Source: Paraspadella gotoi
Lineage: Eukaryota > Chaetognatha
Assembly (NCBI GenBank): GCA_051294375.1
Contig: JBJCIZ010000207.1
Location: 68,731-132,730 of the forward strand
Length of the DNA: 64,000 nt
Direction of reading: 5' to 3'
The notes under the pieces were generated by a model. That model had not been told where the DNA came from. It made no database searches and worked only from the letters and a program-made list of their open reading frames with translations. This document shows positions 1 to 10,951 of the stretch, in pieces. Numbering within the stretch: position 1 is the first letter of the stretch; the number at the start of each line of letters is the position of its first letter. Made by a program: the position numbers and the translations under genes.

Positions 1-922
1 TCGAGGCTATCGGCTGCCTCGCACATCAGATAAGTCTCTTCCACCCGGATGATAAGCATCTTCTACGACGGCGAGCAACATTTTTATCTTTCAGTTTACA
101 AATAAAATCGCAAAAAATTGGTTTTCGTCCCGCCCCAAAGCTTTCATTACATAAGAAAAACGTAAATAAAATTGCATAACCGTTTCGTCTTTAGTTGTTT
201 CATCGTTTAATATTTACTAAGACAACTATTTTGAAAATTAGGGAACAGGTGACCTCTCAGTGACAAAAAATATTGTGCACAGAGATACGGGTGTGAGAGA
301 TAAATGTTGCATAATAGGTCTAAGGTTATCATCAGAATGGGCAACAACAATTGCGACTTTCGTCGCCAAAGACTCACTTGGGAAAAACATGCCAATTTCT
401 TGCTGGATGATGGACCTTTCTGCAGGAAAGCAAACGCGTCGTCCGTTTGTTTCAGCTTCGTCTTGATCTGCTTCATCGATTTGCCGACCGAACTCCGTCT
501 GCCAGTTGATCGATGACCTCGGCGGCGCTGGCGCCGCAGACGATGCAGGAACGCACGGCACGGGAGGGGAACGGGTAGAGAAGTAGGCGGGAAAGGGAAA
601 ATAGACGGAAAGTGGGGAGAGATGGAAAAGTGGAGGACGGAAAAACGAGATGGTAGGAGAAGGCTTGGGTAAGGAAGAACGACCGGCGCCGTTGACGATC
701 CACCGGAATGGGCGATCGAGGACGATCCTGCTTGAGAAAAACAACGTTCATGTCAATACCATGAATTTTTAGAATGTCACTCATCGTTCTTGTCCATTAC
801 GTCTCCTATCACCCAGTCATGGGTGTTTACATATTAACTCTATTTTCCTGGACTTCGATTCACTTTACCAAATCCTCTCTCAAGAAGCGATTCACATCCA
901 TCTCTCTCTTCCATACTTTTCC

Positions 923-962
<40 letters not shown>

Positions 963-1310
963 TGATATTTTTTCGTTGATTCTTTCTAATCAACAATCTC
1001 TCATCCTTTGATTTCCTCTCCACATCATCTCTCTCAATCGTCTACCGCCTTTTTCAAACTTTGAACTATTCCTCATCTGTGAGAGGAACCCTTTTGCAGT
1101 CTCTCGTCGATCCACCATGATGGTCGATTCGATCTTCTGCAGCCGCGCATCGATTCCTCGTCCCTTTGAGCAGGAACCACTCTCTTCAGATCGTCCGCTC
1201 GTTTGAATTGCAATGGTCTCCCATTCGCCAATCTGGGTCCAACCCGACGGCTCCGATCCAAATAACTCAAAATAAGAAAATTGCTCAAGAAATTAAGACG
1301 CTATTGAATT
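1..1310 (-). pseudogene. Ty3/gypsy gag fragment (copy 1), broken, cut by the window edge
   Basis: This block aligns closely with 11314-12690, the gag gene of the fuller element nearby. The same landmarks appear in the same order on the minus strand: a basic N-terminal segment (1073-1288), a coiled-coil region interrupted by a CT microsatellite, a proline-rich middle and the conserved core. The reading frame is broken many times by short indels, and about 100 bp present in the other copy near 12010-12120 is missing near 665. The element runs off the left edge, so protease and polymerase would lie outside the window. In an intact element the product would be the capsid/nucleocapsid precursor. 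I call it a dead copy because no frame stays open for more than about 168 codons. Some indels could be assembly errors. Confidence 0.75.
926..958. repeat. (CT)n microsatellite inside gag copy 1
   Basis: About 33 bases of CT repeat. The matching place in gag copy 2 (near 12375-12390) has only a short CT tract. The tract therefore expanded inside a former coding segment for Glu-Arg codons on the minus strand. Confidence 0.9.
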
Positions 1311-1472
1311 AATATTTATAACTCCTTGCGTTATATTAATCAGAGACATCTACTTCAAATTCGATGTCCTTTTGTTGAACCGCAAAGGCACGGAAAAATT
1401 TGGAAAAGATGACGCGAAGCGTAATTTGGATTTTCTCTCTTAATTTCCGAAATTTAGGTAGCGACGAACGAG

Positions 1473-1526
1473 TATTTCCTTCGGAGGCTTAAAAAAAAAC
1501 TTTATTCGTAACCACGCTGAACACCA
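1473..1526 (-). other. Primer-binding region with tRNA-like sequence next to the LTR
   Basis: Read on the plus strand, the stretch contains CTTCGGAGGC, then a T-rich part, then ends in ACCACGCTGAACACCA two bases before the LTR. On the element strand this is a primer-binding site starting TGG, complementary to a tRNA 3' end. The upstream CTTCGGAGGC and TTCG recall the variable arm and T loop of a leucine tRNA, as in the related copy at 39561-39596. The tRNA assignment is an inference from memory of eukaryotic tRNA-Leu. Confidence 0.5.
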
Positions 1527-1528
1527 AG

Positions 1529-1768
1529 TGGAGGACGAAGAATTTTAGTGAAAAGAATTCGATACCAAAGTAAAAATGAACGAGAGTTTATTTCAGTATA
1601 ACATCGAAGGGAAATGCATAATATAATGAGCGCGAGAATAAAATAACAATGACTTTTATATGAATACTTTGTTTATCAAAGTAGGAATGTAAAGAGAATG
1701 GAATTTTAGGCCGAGAGAAATATTATTTACATTTTTGTAATTTACTAAATTCTTTCTCCCAATCTTCA
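1529..1768 (-). repeat. LTR of gypsy family 1 (5' LTR of copy 1)
   Basis: This 240-bp sequence begins TGGAGGACG and ends CAATCTTCA on the plus strand, so it has the TG...CA ends of an LTR. It is nearly the same as 39599-39819. It lies two bases from the primer-binding region of gag copy 1, the correct place for the 5' LTR of a minus-strand element. Confidence 0.75.
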
Positions 1769-2385
1769 CTGCCTCCATCACACTTACAAGATAATAACAT
1801 AGCAGGTTTTTCTGCAAGCTTTCAATCAAGACTCTCTCACATCTTATTTATTCACTCCCAGTGAACCTGGCTTCCCTATCAATGAAGTGTATAATGATTC
1901 AAAGAATGTTTTCAATTGTATGAAAAGACCACTCCTCTAAGTATTAGATCGATTAGATCGATATGTTATATGTTATATGAAATTGGTACAACCAATATAA
2001 AAATTATCCATTCATTTAATAAATAGCTATCTTGCCCCTGACTTTGACAGGCTTTGGTGGTTTAAGGCCTCCATCACTCTTACAAGATAATGACATAGCA
2101 GGTCTCTGCAAGCTTTCAATCAAGACTCTCTCACAGTCTCGTTATTCACTCCCAGATACCTGCTTCCCTATCATGAAGTGAAAATATTTCAAAGAATGTT
2201 TCAATGTATGAAAAGACCACTCCCTTAAGTATTAGATCGGTGGAATACTTATTGTACTCCGCACTAGCATCAAAATACAAGGAGCTGAATTTTATGAAAT
2301 TGGTACAACCAATATAAAAATATCCATTCATTTAATAAATAAGCTATCTTGCCCCTGACTTTGGAAGGCTTGGTGGTTTAAGGCC
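1769..2385. repeat. Two-copy tandem repeat of about 300 bp ending at a gap
   Basis: Copies run about 1769-2067 and 2068-2385. Both start GCCTCCATCAC, share AAGCTTTCAATCAAGACTCT and end GGTGGTTTAAGGCC. They differ mostly by one- and two-base indels. The second copy stops exactly at the N run, so the true number of copies is unknown. No coding function is visible. Confidence 0.8.
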
Positions 2386-2410
2386 NNNNNNNNNNNNNNN
2401 NNNNNNNNNN
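2386..2410. other. Assembly gap (25 N)
   Basis: Run of 25 undetermined bases directly after a tandem repeat. The length looks like a placeholder. Confidence 1.
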
Positions 2411-3420
2411 TCGCGCTCAGGAATTATATTAAAAAAGATCATTAAAAATGTTAAACTCTTCTCTATTTAATTTTGGGTTATCACTCCGCGGAACCAAGCA
2501 GGGATCTAAGTCGTTAGAGGATTCCGTTTGATAACTCATCTGAATCTTGGGGAGGAGCCAGTTTTAGTTGCGGAAGCATCGAAGAAATTTTCGCAGAGGG
2601 CGACGTTAACGGCGGGGCGAGGCGGTTTAACCGTCCGGAGTTGGACAGAGGTAAAATACTAGACGGACGGTCGATGCACCACATGAGCTGGCATGGGGAG
2701 CGACCTAGCCACCTCTATCAGGAGGGATGTCGGTCACAGAGATTTTAACCGCCGACATATGCAATCGATCCGGCGTTATCGTCGTCGACTACACTTTAGA
2801 CCTCATCCTTTTCGGGTCGAGCGCGCGGGCTTTCGTGACGGGGAACTTTCTTGTCGACGAAGGATAGCATTGTGCTCGGAGAATCGTAAGGCGCGTAGAT
2901 TTCGAGGAGGGAGGGTCGGGGAGCAGAAGAAGCTTTGATAAGATCACGGATGGTAAAAGAAAATAATTGGCTGCTAGTCCAGATTCGCATGTTTCGTGCT
3001 TATATCGGCCGAGGAAAAAGTTTTCAATTAGTTAAGTATTAAATATTAGTAAAATCAATATGCGTAAGATACGTTTTGGAACTCTTTTTCTCATCCATGT
3101 TCCTTCAATCACAATATCTTCCTTTATATATCTTCTTGTTGGCGGGTTTATTTTTTCTTGTGTGCTTTCCGTTTTGCGTTTTGGCGCTGGTACGGTACGA
3201 ATAAGTGCTGGGTGTTCTCCGCTTGTCGTTTTGTCACACCGTTTCGGTTTGAGGGGGGGAGACTCGCAGGCCTCCTCTGTGAGCGAAGATGCATAGGAAT
3301 TCTGGCGACGGTTCATTCATCATCATTCATTCATCTCTATCTCCCGCCACACAACTCGTCCACAATAACTTACTAACTGATTAGCTTGGGTTGCCACTCG
3401 TCATAGATTTTTGGGTAAAC
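2411..3420. other. Higher-GC unassigned stretch, no supported gene
   Basis: The segment 2480-2940 is richer in G and C than its surroundings and has short open frames on both strands. I recognise no domain in any of them, and there are no convincing splice sites joining them. 3300-3345 contains ATTC/ATC-rich simple sequence. It may be an old exon, a repeat or an element remnant. Confidence 0.4.
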
Positions 3421-4732
3421 CCTTGTCAATATGGATTATAGATAAAAATTCTTTTTAAATCAACGAGATATCGGTTTGAATAATATAGGCAGAATCTGGA
3501 AAGTAAGCGGAGAAGCGTCAAAAAGTTATAATTGGTACATGTTAATGACTGCGGATTAGTGGTATGAAAGAAGATTTACTTCACCGATTTCGGTAAGTTC
3601 GAAGAGGAAGGTAGACGATGAATTGCATCGCAAAGATCGGTGTTATCCGAATGAAAGATAAAGACTTCAGAAAACTCAACTGAATTGAAAACCTTAATGG
3701 AATAAACTATATAAAACGCTTAAAAACTTAAGCCTGCTTAAGAATTAAGCCTGAGGGTTTTATTTATAACTCATTTAACCTGATGCCGAATTAATACAAA
3801 ATCGCCTAAAGCAAAAGGAAGTATTTTGTATATAAGATTTTAGTTTTAGATTTAAAATTTTTTTTCAAATGGTAAACAAATTATGCATACATAAGGATGG
3901 TTTAATATTGGGAGTTTAACAATTACGAACACAATAAATTTTCTTAATAATTTATAAAAAGATTTTATATTATTAAAAATAAAATGGTAATTTAAATTTA
4001 AGCAGGTAAAGTTGAATGACGTACTGTTATTTGGTGGTTTTTTTACAAAAAAGAAGATAAAAATTAATTATGCAATCGTAATAATCTGCTTGGGTACTAT
4101 ATTTTTGTGTGATGATGCTTGTTTGTTTCTTAACAAATCTAAAATCTAATAATCTCCATCTTATCGTATGCTCTCGGGTAATAAATGCTATTTATTCAAT
4201 GGATATCGTCTTTATATCAATGTAAAAATTTTATCACGCCTTTATCATAAAATAAATATTCAACTAAAATACATTGCGACTTGAAATGTTGCACTCCATA
4301 TCATTATTAATGCTTTTGTCTGAAAGTTCTTACATTATTTCATTATAATTCTAACTTATAATAATAATAAATTAGACTTCAGGAAATACTGAGCCTTGAA
4401 AATTTAAAAGATATATTAACGTTTTATTTATAATAAGATTAATGATTCGGTTTTTATAATAATTGAAAATTCTAATTATTTGTTTCTTTATTTTTATATT
4501 TATACGGTTTCTATTTATCATGCCATGATCCGCGATTAATCAATGTGGAGATCCTGATTATTATTATTAAGTAAGAAAGTAATAATCGCCGGCCGAATTC
4601 TTTAAAAATTCCAATGCCCGCTAAGAAATATTTTGCTCCCTTGCTGTTCACAACGCCGGTGCGCAAAACGTACCTTGATTACATTTGGAAGTATTTTTAG
4701 AATGGTTTACTTTACAAATGTAAACCAAATTT
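3421..4732. other. AT-rich intergenic or intronic DNA
   Basis: Stops are frequent in all frames and I see no recognisable domain, RNA gene or repeat family. Confidence 0.6.
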
Positions 4733-4865
4733 CTCTCTCTCTGCCGTATAAAAATGAAATGCCACTTTGTACAATTAGCCAATTCGATTCCATTCGCTTT
4801 TCTGATTTCAATAAATCGATTCATCTCATTTTGTTCGCGCCATTTTTATCTCGACCACCTCCACT
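4733..4865 (+). repeat. LTR-like fragment, inverted copy of 13045-13176
   Basis: The reverse complement of this stretch matches 13045-13176 almost base for base, including the CACTTTGTACAATTAGCC core and the CTCGACCACCTCCACT end. At 13045 the same sequence sits directly beside a gypsy primer-binding site, so it is probably an LTR. Here it stands alone in the opposite orientation. Confidence 0.6.
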
Positions 4866-4998
4866 CAATATTGTTTTATATTTTATTGACTCCCTATCTT
4901 TCTCTGATATCAATACTCAATTCTGAAGCTTTGAAATTTTATTTATCAATTTTAACTATTTTATCTGCAAAATTTTACCAAAATTTTTCAAAAAATTT

Positions 4999-5050
4999 GT
5001 AATTTACGCTGATGAAGATAGGACTTCGTCGAAACATGTCCATAATTTAC
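4999..5050 (+). ncRNA. Hammerhead ribozyme, orphan PLE-type copy
   Basis: The conserved core CTGATGA is at 5009-5015 and GAAAC at 5031-5035, followed by ATGTC with the predicted cut after 5040. Stem III would be the minimal AC/GT pair around a two-base loop, so the ACATGT is self-complementary. Stem I pairs 4999-5008 with 5041-5050 at 8 of 10 positions. Stem II (5017-5019 with 5028-5030) is short. The arrangement matches the minimal type I hammerheads known from Penelope-like elements. No PLE reverse transcriptase is adjacent, so this is a terminal fragment or a non-autonomous relative. Confidence 0.7.
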
Positions 5051-5600
5051 TATGAAGATAAATAAACTTTACCATTGCCAAAACAAACCAAAGACTTTTA
5101 CTTATTCTGAATTAAATGTTTGCAAATTTAAAATTAGTGATTACAAAAAAATCAGAAATAAAATTTTTAGCAAAATTAAAAAAAAAAAATTTTTTTGCGG
5201 TATTTGCTCGTTTCAGGGCTAAGAAAGAAAAAGATATTAAAGTTCAATCATTAACTTGTACTTTAAATGGGTAAAAAAAGAATAAAAAACTAATTAATTA
5301 TTGTTTATTCTAGTTGGATAATAATAAACTAAAAAAATTATTGGAAATTCTAAAAAAAGCTAAAATGCTCATTCAGGGCCTGGTAGTACTCAAGCGATAT
5401 CGAGGTTTGCGACGGTTTTTGACCTTAACATCAGACTCCCTACCATATTGGTATAGTTAGCCTGTCCCAACAGTAAAAATGCTAGCTTTATATTTTTTGA
5501 AATGTTTTAATATTAGTACAACACAATTAATTGTATTCATATGATTAGTATTAGAATAATCAATGCATAGTCATGACCATTTTCTATTTCACTCTTACAG
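5051..5600. other. AT-rich gene-free stretch
   Basis: A/T homopolymers and stop-rich frames. The last 30 bases form a polypyrimidine tract ending in ACAG, which could be a splice acceptor for the exon beginning at 5601. Confidence 0.5.
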
Positions 5601-5814
5601 CCTTGATCACCGCCCTTGTCAATGCCTTCGGAAGAAGGATCCCGACGGCTTCTTCTGGCTGGAAAAGGTCTACTATGTGAGTATAATAATGATTGAATAA
5701 TATATATTAATCAATTATACAGTGAAATTTACAAGTGGTCACCCATTCTCTAATTCGTTCTACAGCCACGGCAAAGACCCGCACAAACGCCGTGCGCGTC
5801 TCCCACGTTGACGT
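5601..5814 (+). CDS. Possible last two exons of an unrecognised gene
   Basis: A GC-richer block (5601-5678) is bounded by a good acceptor (TTTCACTCTTACAG) and a good donor (GTGAGTAT). An 86-base AT-rich interval follows and ends in GTTCTACAG, then a second GC-rich block that reaches a stop near 5814. One frame of the first block is open and reads ...DPDGFFWLEKVYY. Spliced in that frame, the second block gives about 16 residues and a stop. A different frame gives an arginine-rich end in the second block. I recognise neither. The splice signals and base composition are the only evidence. Upstream exons were not found, so this may be a decoy or a gene fragment. Confidence 0.3.
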
Positions 5815-6214
5815 AAAAAAAACAAAAGACGCGCATTCATCATTTATCATTAAATTCGCCAATATATCTCATCCATTGAAATTTGTTCAATAATTATTTG
5901 TCACATATTTATTTATTAAACATAAACGATTTGGTATTTACTCAAAATATTCAAAAAAATCCGAATAGTCAGCAATTTAACGAAATACAACGGTATCTAG
6001 TGAAAAATAAGAATACAAATTTCAAAATCCCACATTTACGATATTGTCTCATTCGGCGAAAATAAGATGAATTGCATCAATAGCGATCCCTGCATTTGCA
6101 GAAGCAGAGCGGCGAGCAGCCAAACGGGTAAGAGGCGGTCCGCAGGCGGGCATGGCACGGCGGTCCAGCGTTCTCATTTTGTCAACCATTTTGATGAGGC
6201 TCTCTCTGGACAAG
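5815..6214. other. Region beyond the 3' end of gypsy family 1, no gene seen
   Basis: AT-rich sequence followed by a short GC-rich patch (6090-6180). The minus-strand element at 6215-13044 should have its 3' LTR about here, but I find no match to either candidate LTR, so the 3' LTR is missing, diverged or replaced. Confidence 0.4.
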
Positions 6215-7440
6215 TTGAACGAATAAGATGATCTCCAGGGAATACTTTAAATTCACCAGAGACTAGAGAATGGCACTTGAATGAATTCGTTGCTATTTTG
6301 GCAACTATTTCCCACGCATCTTGATCCACTTCCTTTGAATTTTTTGTGGAGAACCAAGGAAAAATGAAGTTTTCTTCTTCATGACTAGATCTCCAATTTT
6401 TAGATGGATGTAATATCTCTCGATTTCGCGTTTCCGGCGTTGAAGGAACGGTTCACATCATGGCGCAAAATGTCATTCTGAAGTCTTCTCCTTGCTTCCA
6501 ATGTTCTCTCACACTCTTTGCCGGCGCCGTCACGCCACTAGATGGCAGTTCTCCGTCCGTCGTCAAACAGGTTTGCAGATGAACGACAAAAATGGACGTC
6601 AGAGGGACTTTTTCCAGATAAAATATCTGTACAGTTGAATTGTAAACAACTCTAGCTTCGCCGACGAGAGAATGAAATGGAAGATGGTTCATGTTCTTGT
6701 AATTTGAGCATTATTCTCGTAATAGAATTGATGAATCTCTCTACTTTAGACTGACATCTTGACACATTTGCCAATCCATGTATCAACTCCACTCCATGTT
6801 GACTAAGGATATTGGCTGAGGGAGTGTTTGATTTACAAAGAGCATTGTCAGCATGGATGCGACGAGGTAAACCACTCACTCTTGTCTTATCTTCATTAGA
6901 CAATCCACTACTTCTTTGTCTTGCGTAGATTTTGTAGGATATGCCCATGCATATCTGGAGAAGAGGTCCACAGCACAAAAAATGTACGGAAATGCAGCAT
7001 CATTGTGGAAGGGTCCTAAAAGTCAATTGCAACGGAGTTTCCTGGCTCCATGGGTGTCTGCATCCCTCCTTCATCTCTGGAACCTTTTTGGTGATTGTCT
7101 GAAGGCAGATTGCACAATTTCTGATGTATGTAGAAATCTTCTTCTCTATTCCTATGAATGTAGTAACTTTTTCCCAAAGTTTTTAAGTTCGATTCACTCC
7201 AGCATGAGTTGCTGCAGGATCACGATCACCAACAACAACATGATTAGAACCTTGATTGACCGCAGCAAATTTTGTTTCATGAGTCTTACTCAAAAGACGA
7301 TGAAATTCCATCTCAGACACAACAAGGAGAAACTTGATTCCTCCATCAGGGGCTGTCCACAAGCGCAGTAGCACTCCCTGATTACTGATGATGAAGAGAC
7401 TGCGGTGACGAAGGAATGCCAAAGTCCCCATAGATAAAAG
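6215..7440 (-). pseudogene. Integrase region of gypsy family 1
   Basis: Minus-strand fragments give, in order, a zinc-binding HHCC-like segment (about 7180-7060, with NCAIC), a catalytic-core segment around 6978-6700 with QHGVELIHGLANVSRCQSKV, and a C-terminal part near 6400-6330 containing LKIGDLVMKK. The QSKVERFINSI stretch matches the third acidic region of retroelement integrase cores. Integrase would insert the cDNA copy into host DNA. The frame changes several times and stops are present, so it is inactive. The last recognisable coding sequence is near 6215-6260, which marks the end of pol. Confidence 0.75.
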
Positions 7441-8179
7441 CAAAGCTTCATGTTATCTCTGTAACTTCCTCTTTTCCTTCAAATAATCAATTTTTTCACT
7501 CACATCAGGCGCCTGTTGCATTTCCAAGATTTTCTGGAGAACTTTGTCTGCAAAAACTGGAACTTCCTTGGCTTTAATTGGCTCATCCACAACTTCGTCA
7601 ACTTCCTCAGTGTGGCCTGAAGCTACATCTTTATCTGAGAGTTGAACAATTGAGACTGTCCAAGGGGCAAGAAGACCTTTCCACTTCTTGATTTCACGCT
7701 TTCTGCGACGCTTGTCACTCTACTCGTGAGTAGCACAATTGAAGAGATGGAATAGCCTTTTTGTCTATTTCCTTCTCTATTAGACTGTCCGGATCCCAGT
7801 CATCTGATGAACACTCAACTTTGTCACCGACTGCCGACGGAGGGTGTGCCGGATCAGTGGAATCATTTGCCGGAAAATGCGTCCACTCAGTGCATCCTAT
7901 TCCGGAGTCGGGTCCGCGCTGGACATTTCAATGTGGGAGATATTAAGCTTAGACATAGTAGTCCTCTTCTTGCTTTCAAAAAATTGAAGATAATTCATCT
8001 GAAATACTTTTATTCAGAAGTGATTCAAGCGGAACTTTTTCTCCTTTACCATTCAGAATCCTGCCTTGGAGAAATCTTCTGTCATAAGTGCCATCTCCTC
8101 CATTCATTTTCTTCCCATCTGCTACACACATCAGCTGGATTGCTCTAGATTCAATAAAAAGAATCTTGAAGTCAAAACT

Positions 8180-8720
8180 CTGAGATAGATGATTCTTTTC
8201 ACAAATGCATCATCGACTTGTCCAGGTGTTTAGCCAGTCAATAATGTCAGAATGGTCTCGCAGTGAAAAGATAGCTAAATCTTTGAACTGTTTCATAAAG
8301 AGCCAAAAACTCTTATAAAACGTTGGCAAACTTCTTTTTGCGGGAACAAAGTCTTTGAATAACATTGGACAATGTAGAGTTGCTCTTGTCTCCAGCAGCG
8401 CTGCTGCAATCTCTGCTGAAGTGGAAAAGTTTTGCAGAATCACAGATCCAATGGCATGCTGAGAGCCATCTGTGAGCACAATCAGCTCATCTTCAAGCTT
8501 GGTTGAGGGAACTCTCACCCTCCCATTTTTATCCAGAAGTACACTTTTTGCTTTTTCAAATGCTGTTTTGTGGATTTCCAGTGGCTTGAACTTTCTTTTC
8601 CTTTTGCTAAATCACGCAATGGCCCAAGTGCTTCACTCAGCTTAGGGTTGCAAGCTAGGAACCAAGAGAAAAAAGCAAGCTTAGAAATAAGGTCCTTCCT
8701 TGAGTCAGGAAAGGTGAGTT
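8180..8720 (-). pseudogene. RNase H domain of gypsy family 1
   Basis: The frame 8518-8210 on the minus strand contains ELIVLTDGSQHAIGSVILQ, the first strand and catalytic aspartate of an RT-linked RNase H. It later reads LRDHSDIIDWLN, matching the H-D segment near the domain end. RNase H would degrade the RNA template during cDNA synthesis. The part joining it to the polymerase (8720-8520) is in another frame. Confidence 0.75.
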
Positions 8721-8749
8721 TAGCAATCTTCTCAATCTTCTCTCCCCTG

Positions 8750-9540
8750 ACATTCCTTTTGCTCCTTCTGAGACTTCATGCCGAGAATCCTCAGTTAGTC
8801 CACTCCAATGTCACTCTTCTTGGCAGACAAAAGCAGGTTATAGGTTGAGCAAATAGCTATGGTCAGAGGTAGATCTGCATCCAGATGTTGCTTCATGTTC
8901 TTGGAGTAGGTAGATGTGTCATCAATGAAGGGCTTGCATCTTTTGTGAATGTCAAAAACATTCTCCACCCATTGTTGAGCATACCCAGGACCAACACTGA
9001 TCCCCATTGGACATCTGAGGTATCTGAAGAACTTTCCCAGAACAAAGAATCCAGTGAACTTTTTAGATGAATCTTCATCCATCAACAGTTGATGATAGAA
9101 TCCGGCAGCATCCAAGTTGGAGAAAACTGTGTAATCACCACTGGCAATTTCCCTCCTGACTCTTCATGGTAGTGGGAAGTGATGAGGCATCAAGAGCTTG
9201 ATTTCATTTTTCTGTAATCAACCACCATTCTGCTCTTGGTGACCTCTCTCTTCTCTGTAGCAACATATCTGCTCTCCAGAATGTGGATGTTTGACAGCCA
9301 ACTATCATCTGAATTTGTCATCTCAGTAATGACCCTTGTTTGAGAAGCTTGTCAATATGCTGCTTGATAAAGGGAATCTTTGCGTCAGAGAGTGTTTTCT
9401 CACTTTTTCTTTCATGGGAATGTCTGTTGAAGATTTGAGTTTGATTGGATTCATCCTCACTCCAGTGAAAGTTTCAGGTTTCTTCATTCTTGTAAAAGAT
9501 ATGACGAAAGTCCCAGAACCAAAGATCTGACCTTCTCCTG
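8750..9540 (-). pseudogene. Reverse transcriptase of gypsy family 1
   Basis: From 9540 downward the frames give the fingers region with SRMVVDYRKM, then MDAAGFYHQLLMDED (palm, first catalytic Asp), and PFIDDTSTYSKNMKQH, where FIDD replaces the usual YxDD box. AKKSDIG follows as the block after the active site. At least three frameshifts separate these pieces. The domain would copy the element RNA into DNA in a virus-like particle. The FIDD variant may be original to the lineage or a mutation. Confidence 0.8.
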
Positions 9541-10379
9541 ATCACTGTCACTAAGATGAGATATTTTGAACTGCTTCAGAAATGCTTCTTTGTCCTCGCA
9601 ATTAGTGCAAGTTGCTCCTTTTTGTCTCTCTTTTCACATCAACATCAATCTTCAAGAAATCATCTTTCACAGATTTGCTTTATTGATAGATCAAAATTGA
9701 CTACACGACTATGCATGTCAGTTAGCATGTCAGATGACAGTTTGTTTCTCCCCATGGAAGAAAATGAACAGCTTGATTTTTCTCATTGACATAAGAAACA
9801 GAGATTTCATCTTGAAGTTCAGTCAACTCCCTCACCAGAGACTATGTGAAATACAATAGACTCTGAATCCAAAGGCTCTTTTTCTTCATGTTGAACAACC
9901 TCACCCAAAATTTTTCCTTTCTCCAGAACAATTTCTTCTTTGTTTCATTGATAACTGGAATTTTTGTAAGTCTTTTGACTTTCCACAAAACTGAAACCCG
10001 GAATCATCATTTTATTCAGTAGCTCATCATAGAAGATAGAAATGAATGCTTTCCTTGTTGGTTTCCGGTTTTGTAAGCTTCCACCCATGTGATGCTTCTT
10101 GGATGATATGTTGTTTCCTGGTACAACGCATGATGTGTAGAACGCCTGAATCTCCAAGCAATTTGACGATATGCTTTGCGCCCATTCTCCACTCTCCTGT
10201 CATGCTCATGTCTTGCATCAAAGTTGATCTCTTCACATGGTAAACATCATCTCCAACGTAGTACCTCAAATTCTCTGTATTGAAAGAGTTAGTATCCTCA
10301 TATCATTGAAGACGTTGGCTGCAAAGATCACATAAGTTGATTTTATGGGAGCCACATGAAGCTCCACAGGAAGATGTCA

Positions 10380-10860
10380 GGAAAAAATTGTAGATTTGCT
10401 TTGACTTTCTTTGTGATGTGCTTTCTTTCAGTGCCCGAGAAGCCTGCAACAATCAATTGGCGACATCAAGTTTTCCTCCAGCAACTTTGCATCCTTGACC
10501 AACTTCTCTGGGATGATGCTGATGTCTGCTCCAGTATCGATGATGCAATCCACTTGAAGGCCATTCACTGAAGCACTGATGTGGTACTTAGCTCCAAGTT
10601 TATTCTCTCCACCAACAAAAGTAGCAAGAATGCTGCAATGAGGTGAGTTTGATGGAGAAAAGGCAGGTTTTGATGGGTAGCGGCTGCAGAAGTTGATGCT
10701 TTTTGCAAAAAATTGACGAAAAATCAGTTGAAAAATTTGATGACGGTGACGAAAATGGTGCCGTAAAAATTTGAATCAGTTTATCTAGACCCGTTTCCGA
10801 AAATTCGTTTCCATGTTTTGTAGAATCCAAAGACGCCGGCGTTGACGGCGCAGTCGACAT
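10380..10860 (-). pseudogene. Aspartic protease region of gypsy family 1
   Basis: The minus strand around 10600-10490 reads KYHISASVNGLQVDCIIDTG followed by ADISIIP. DTGA is the retropepsin active site with the usual hydrophobic flanks. The enzyme would cut the Gag-Pol precursor. It lies just downstream of gag, as expected. Upstream frames (10863-10600) look like a Ser/Pro-rich linker. Frames are interrupted. Confidence 0.75.
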
Positions 10861-10951
10861 CATGACTGAAGCGTCTGACGAGATTTCGACCGCGCCCCAT
10901 CATGCATTCTTCTTCCCTTTTGCGTCCTTCATTGCACTCTCAAATTCGGAT

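Noticed and set aside
2693-2938. 81-codon Arg-rich frame
   Set aside because: Overlapping frames are open on the other strand as well, and the composition simply reflects GC-rich DNA.
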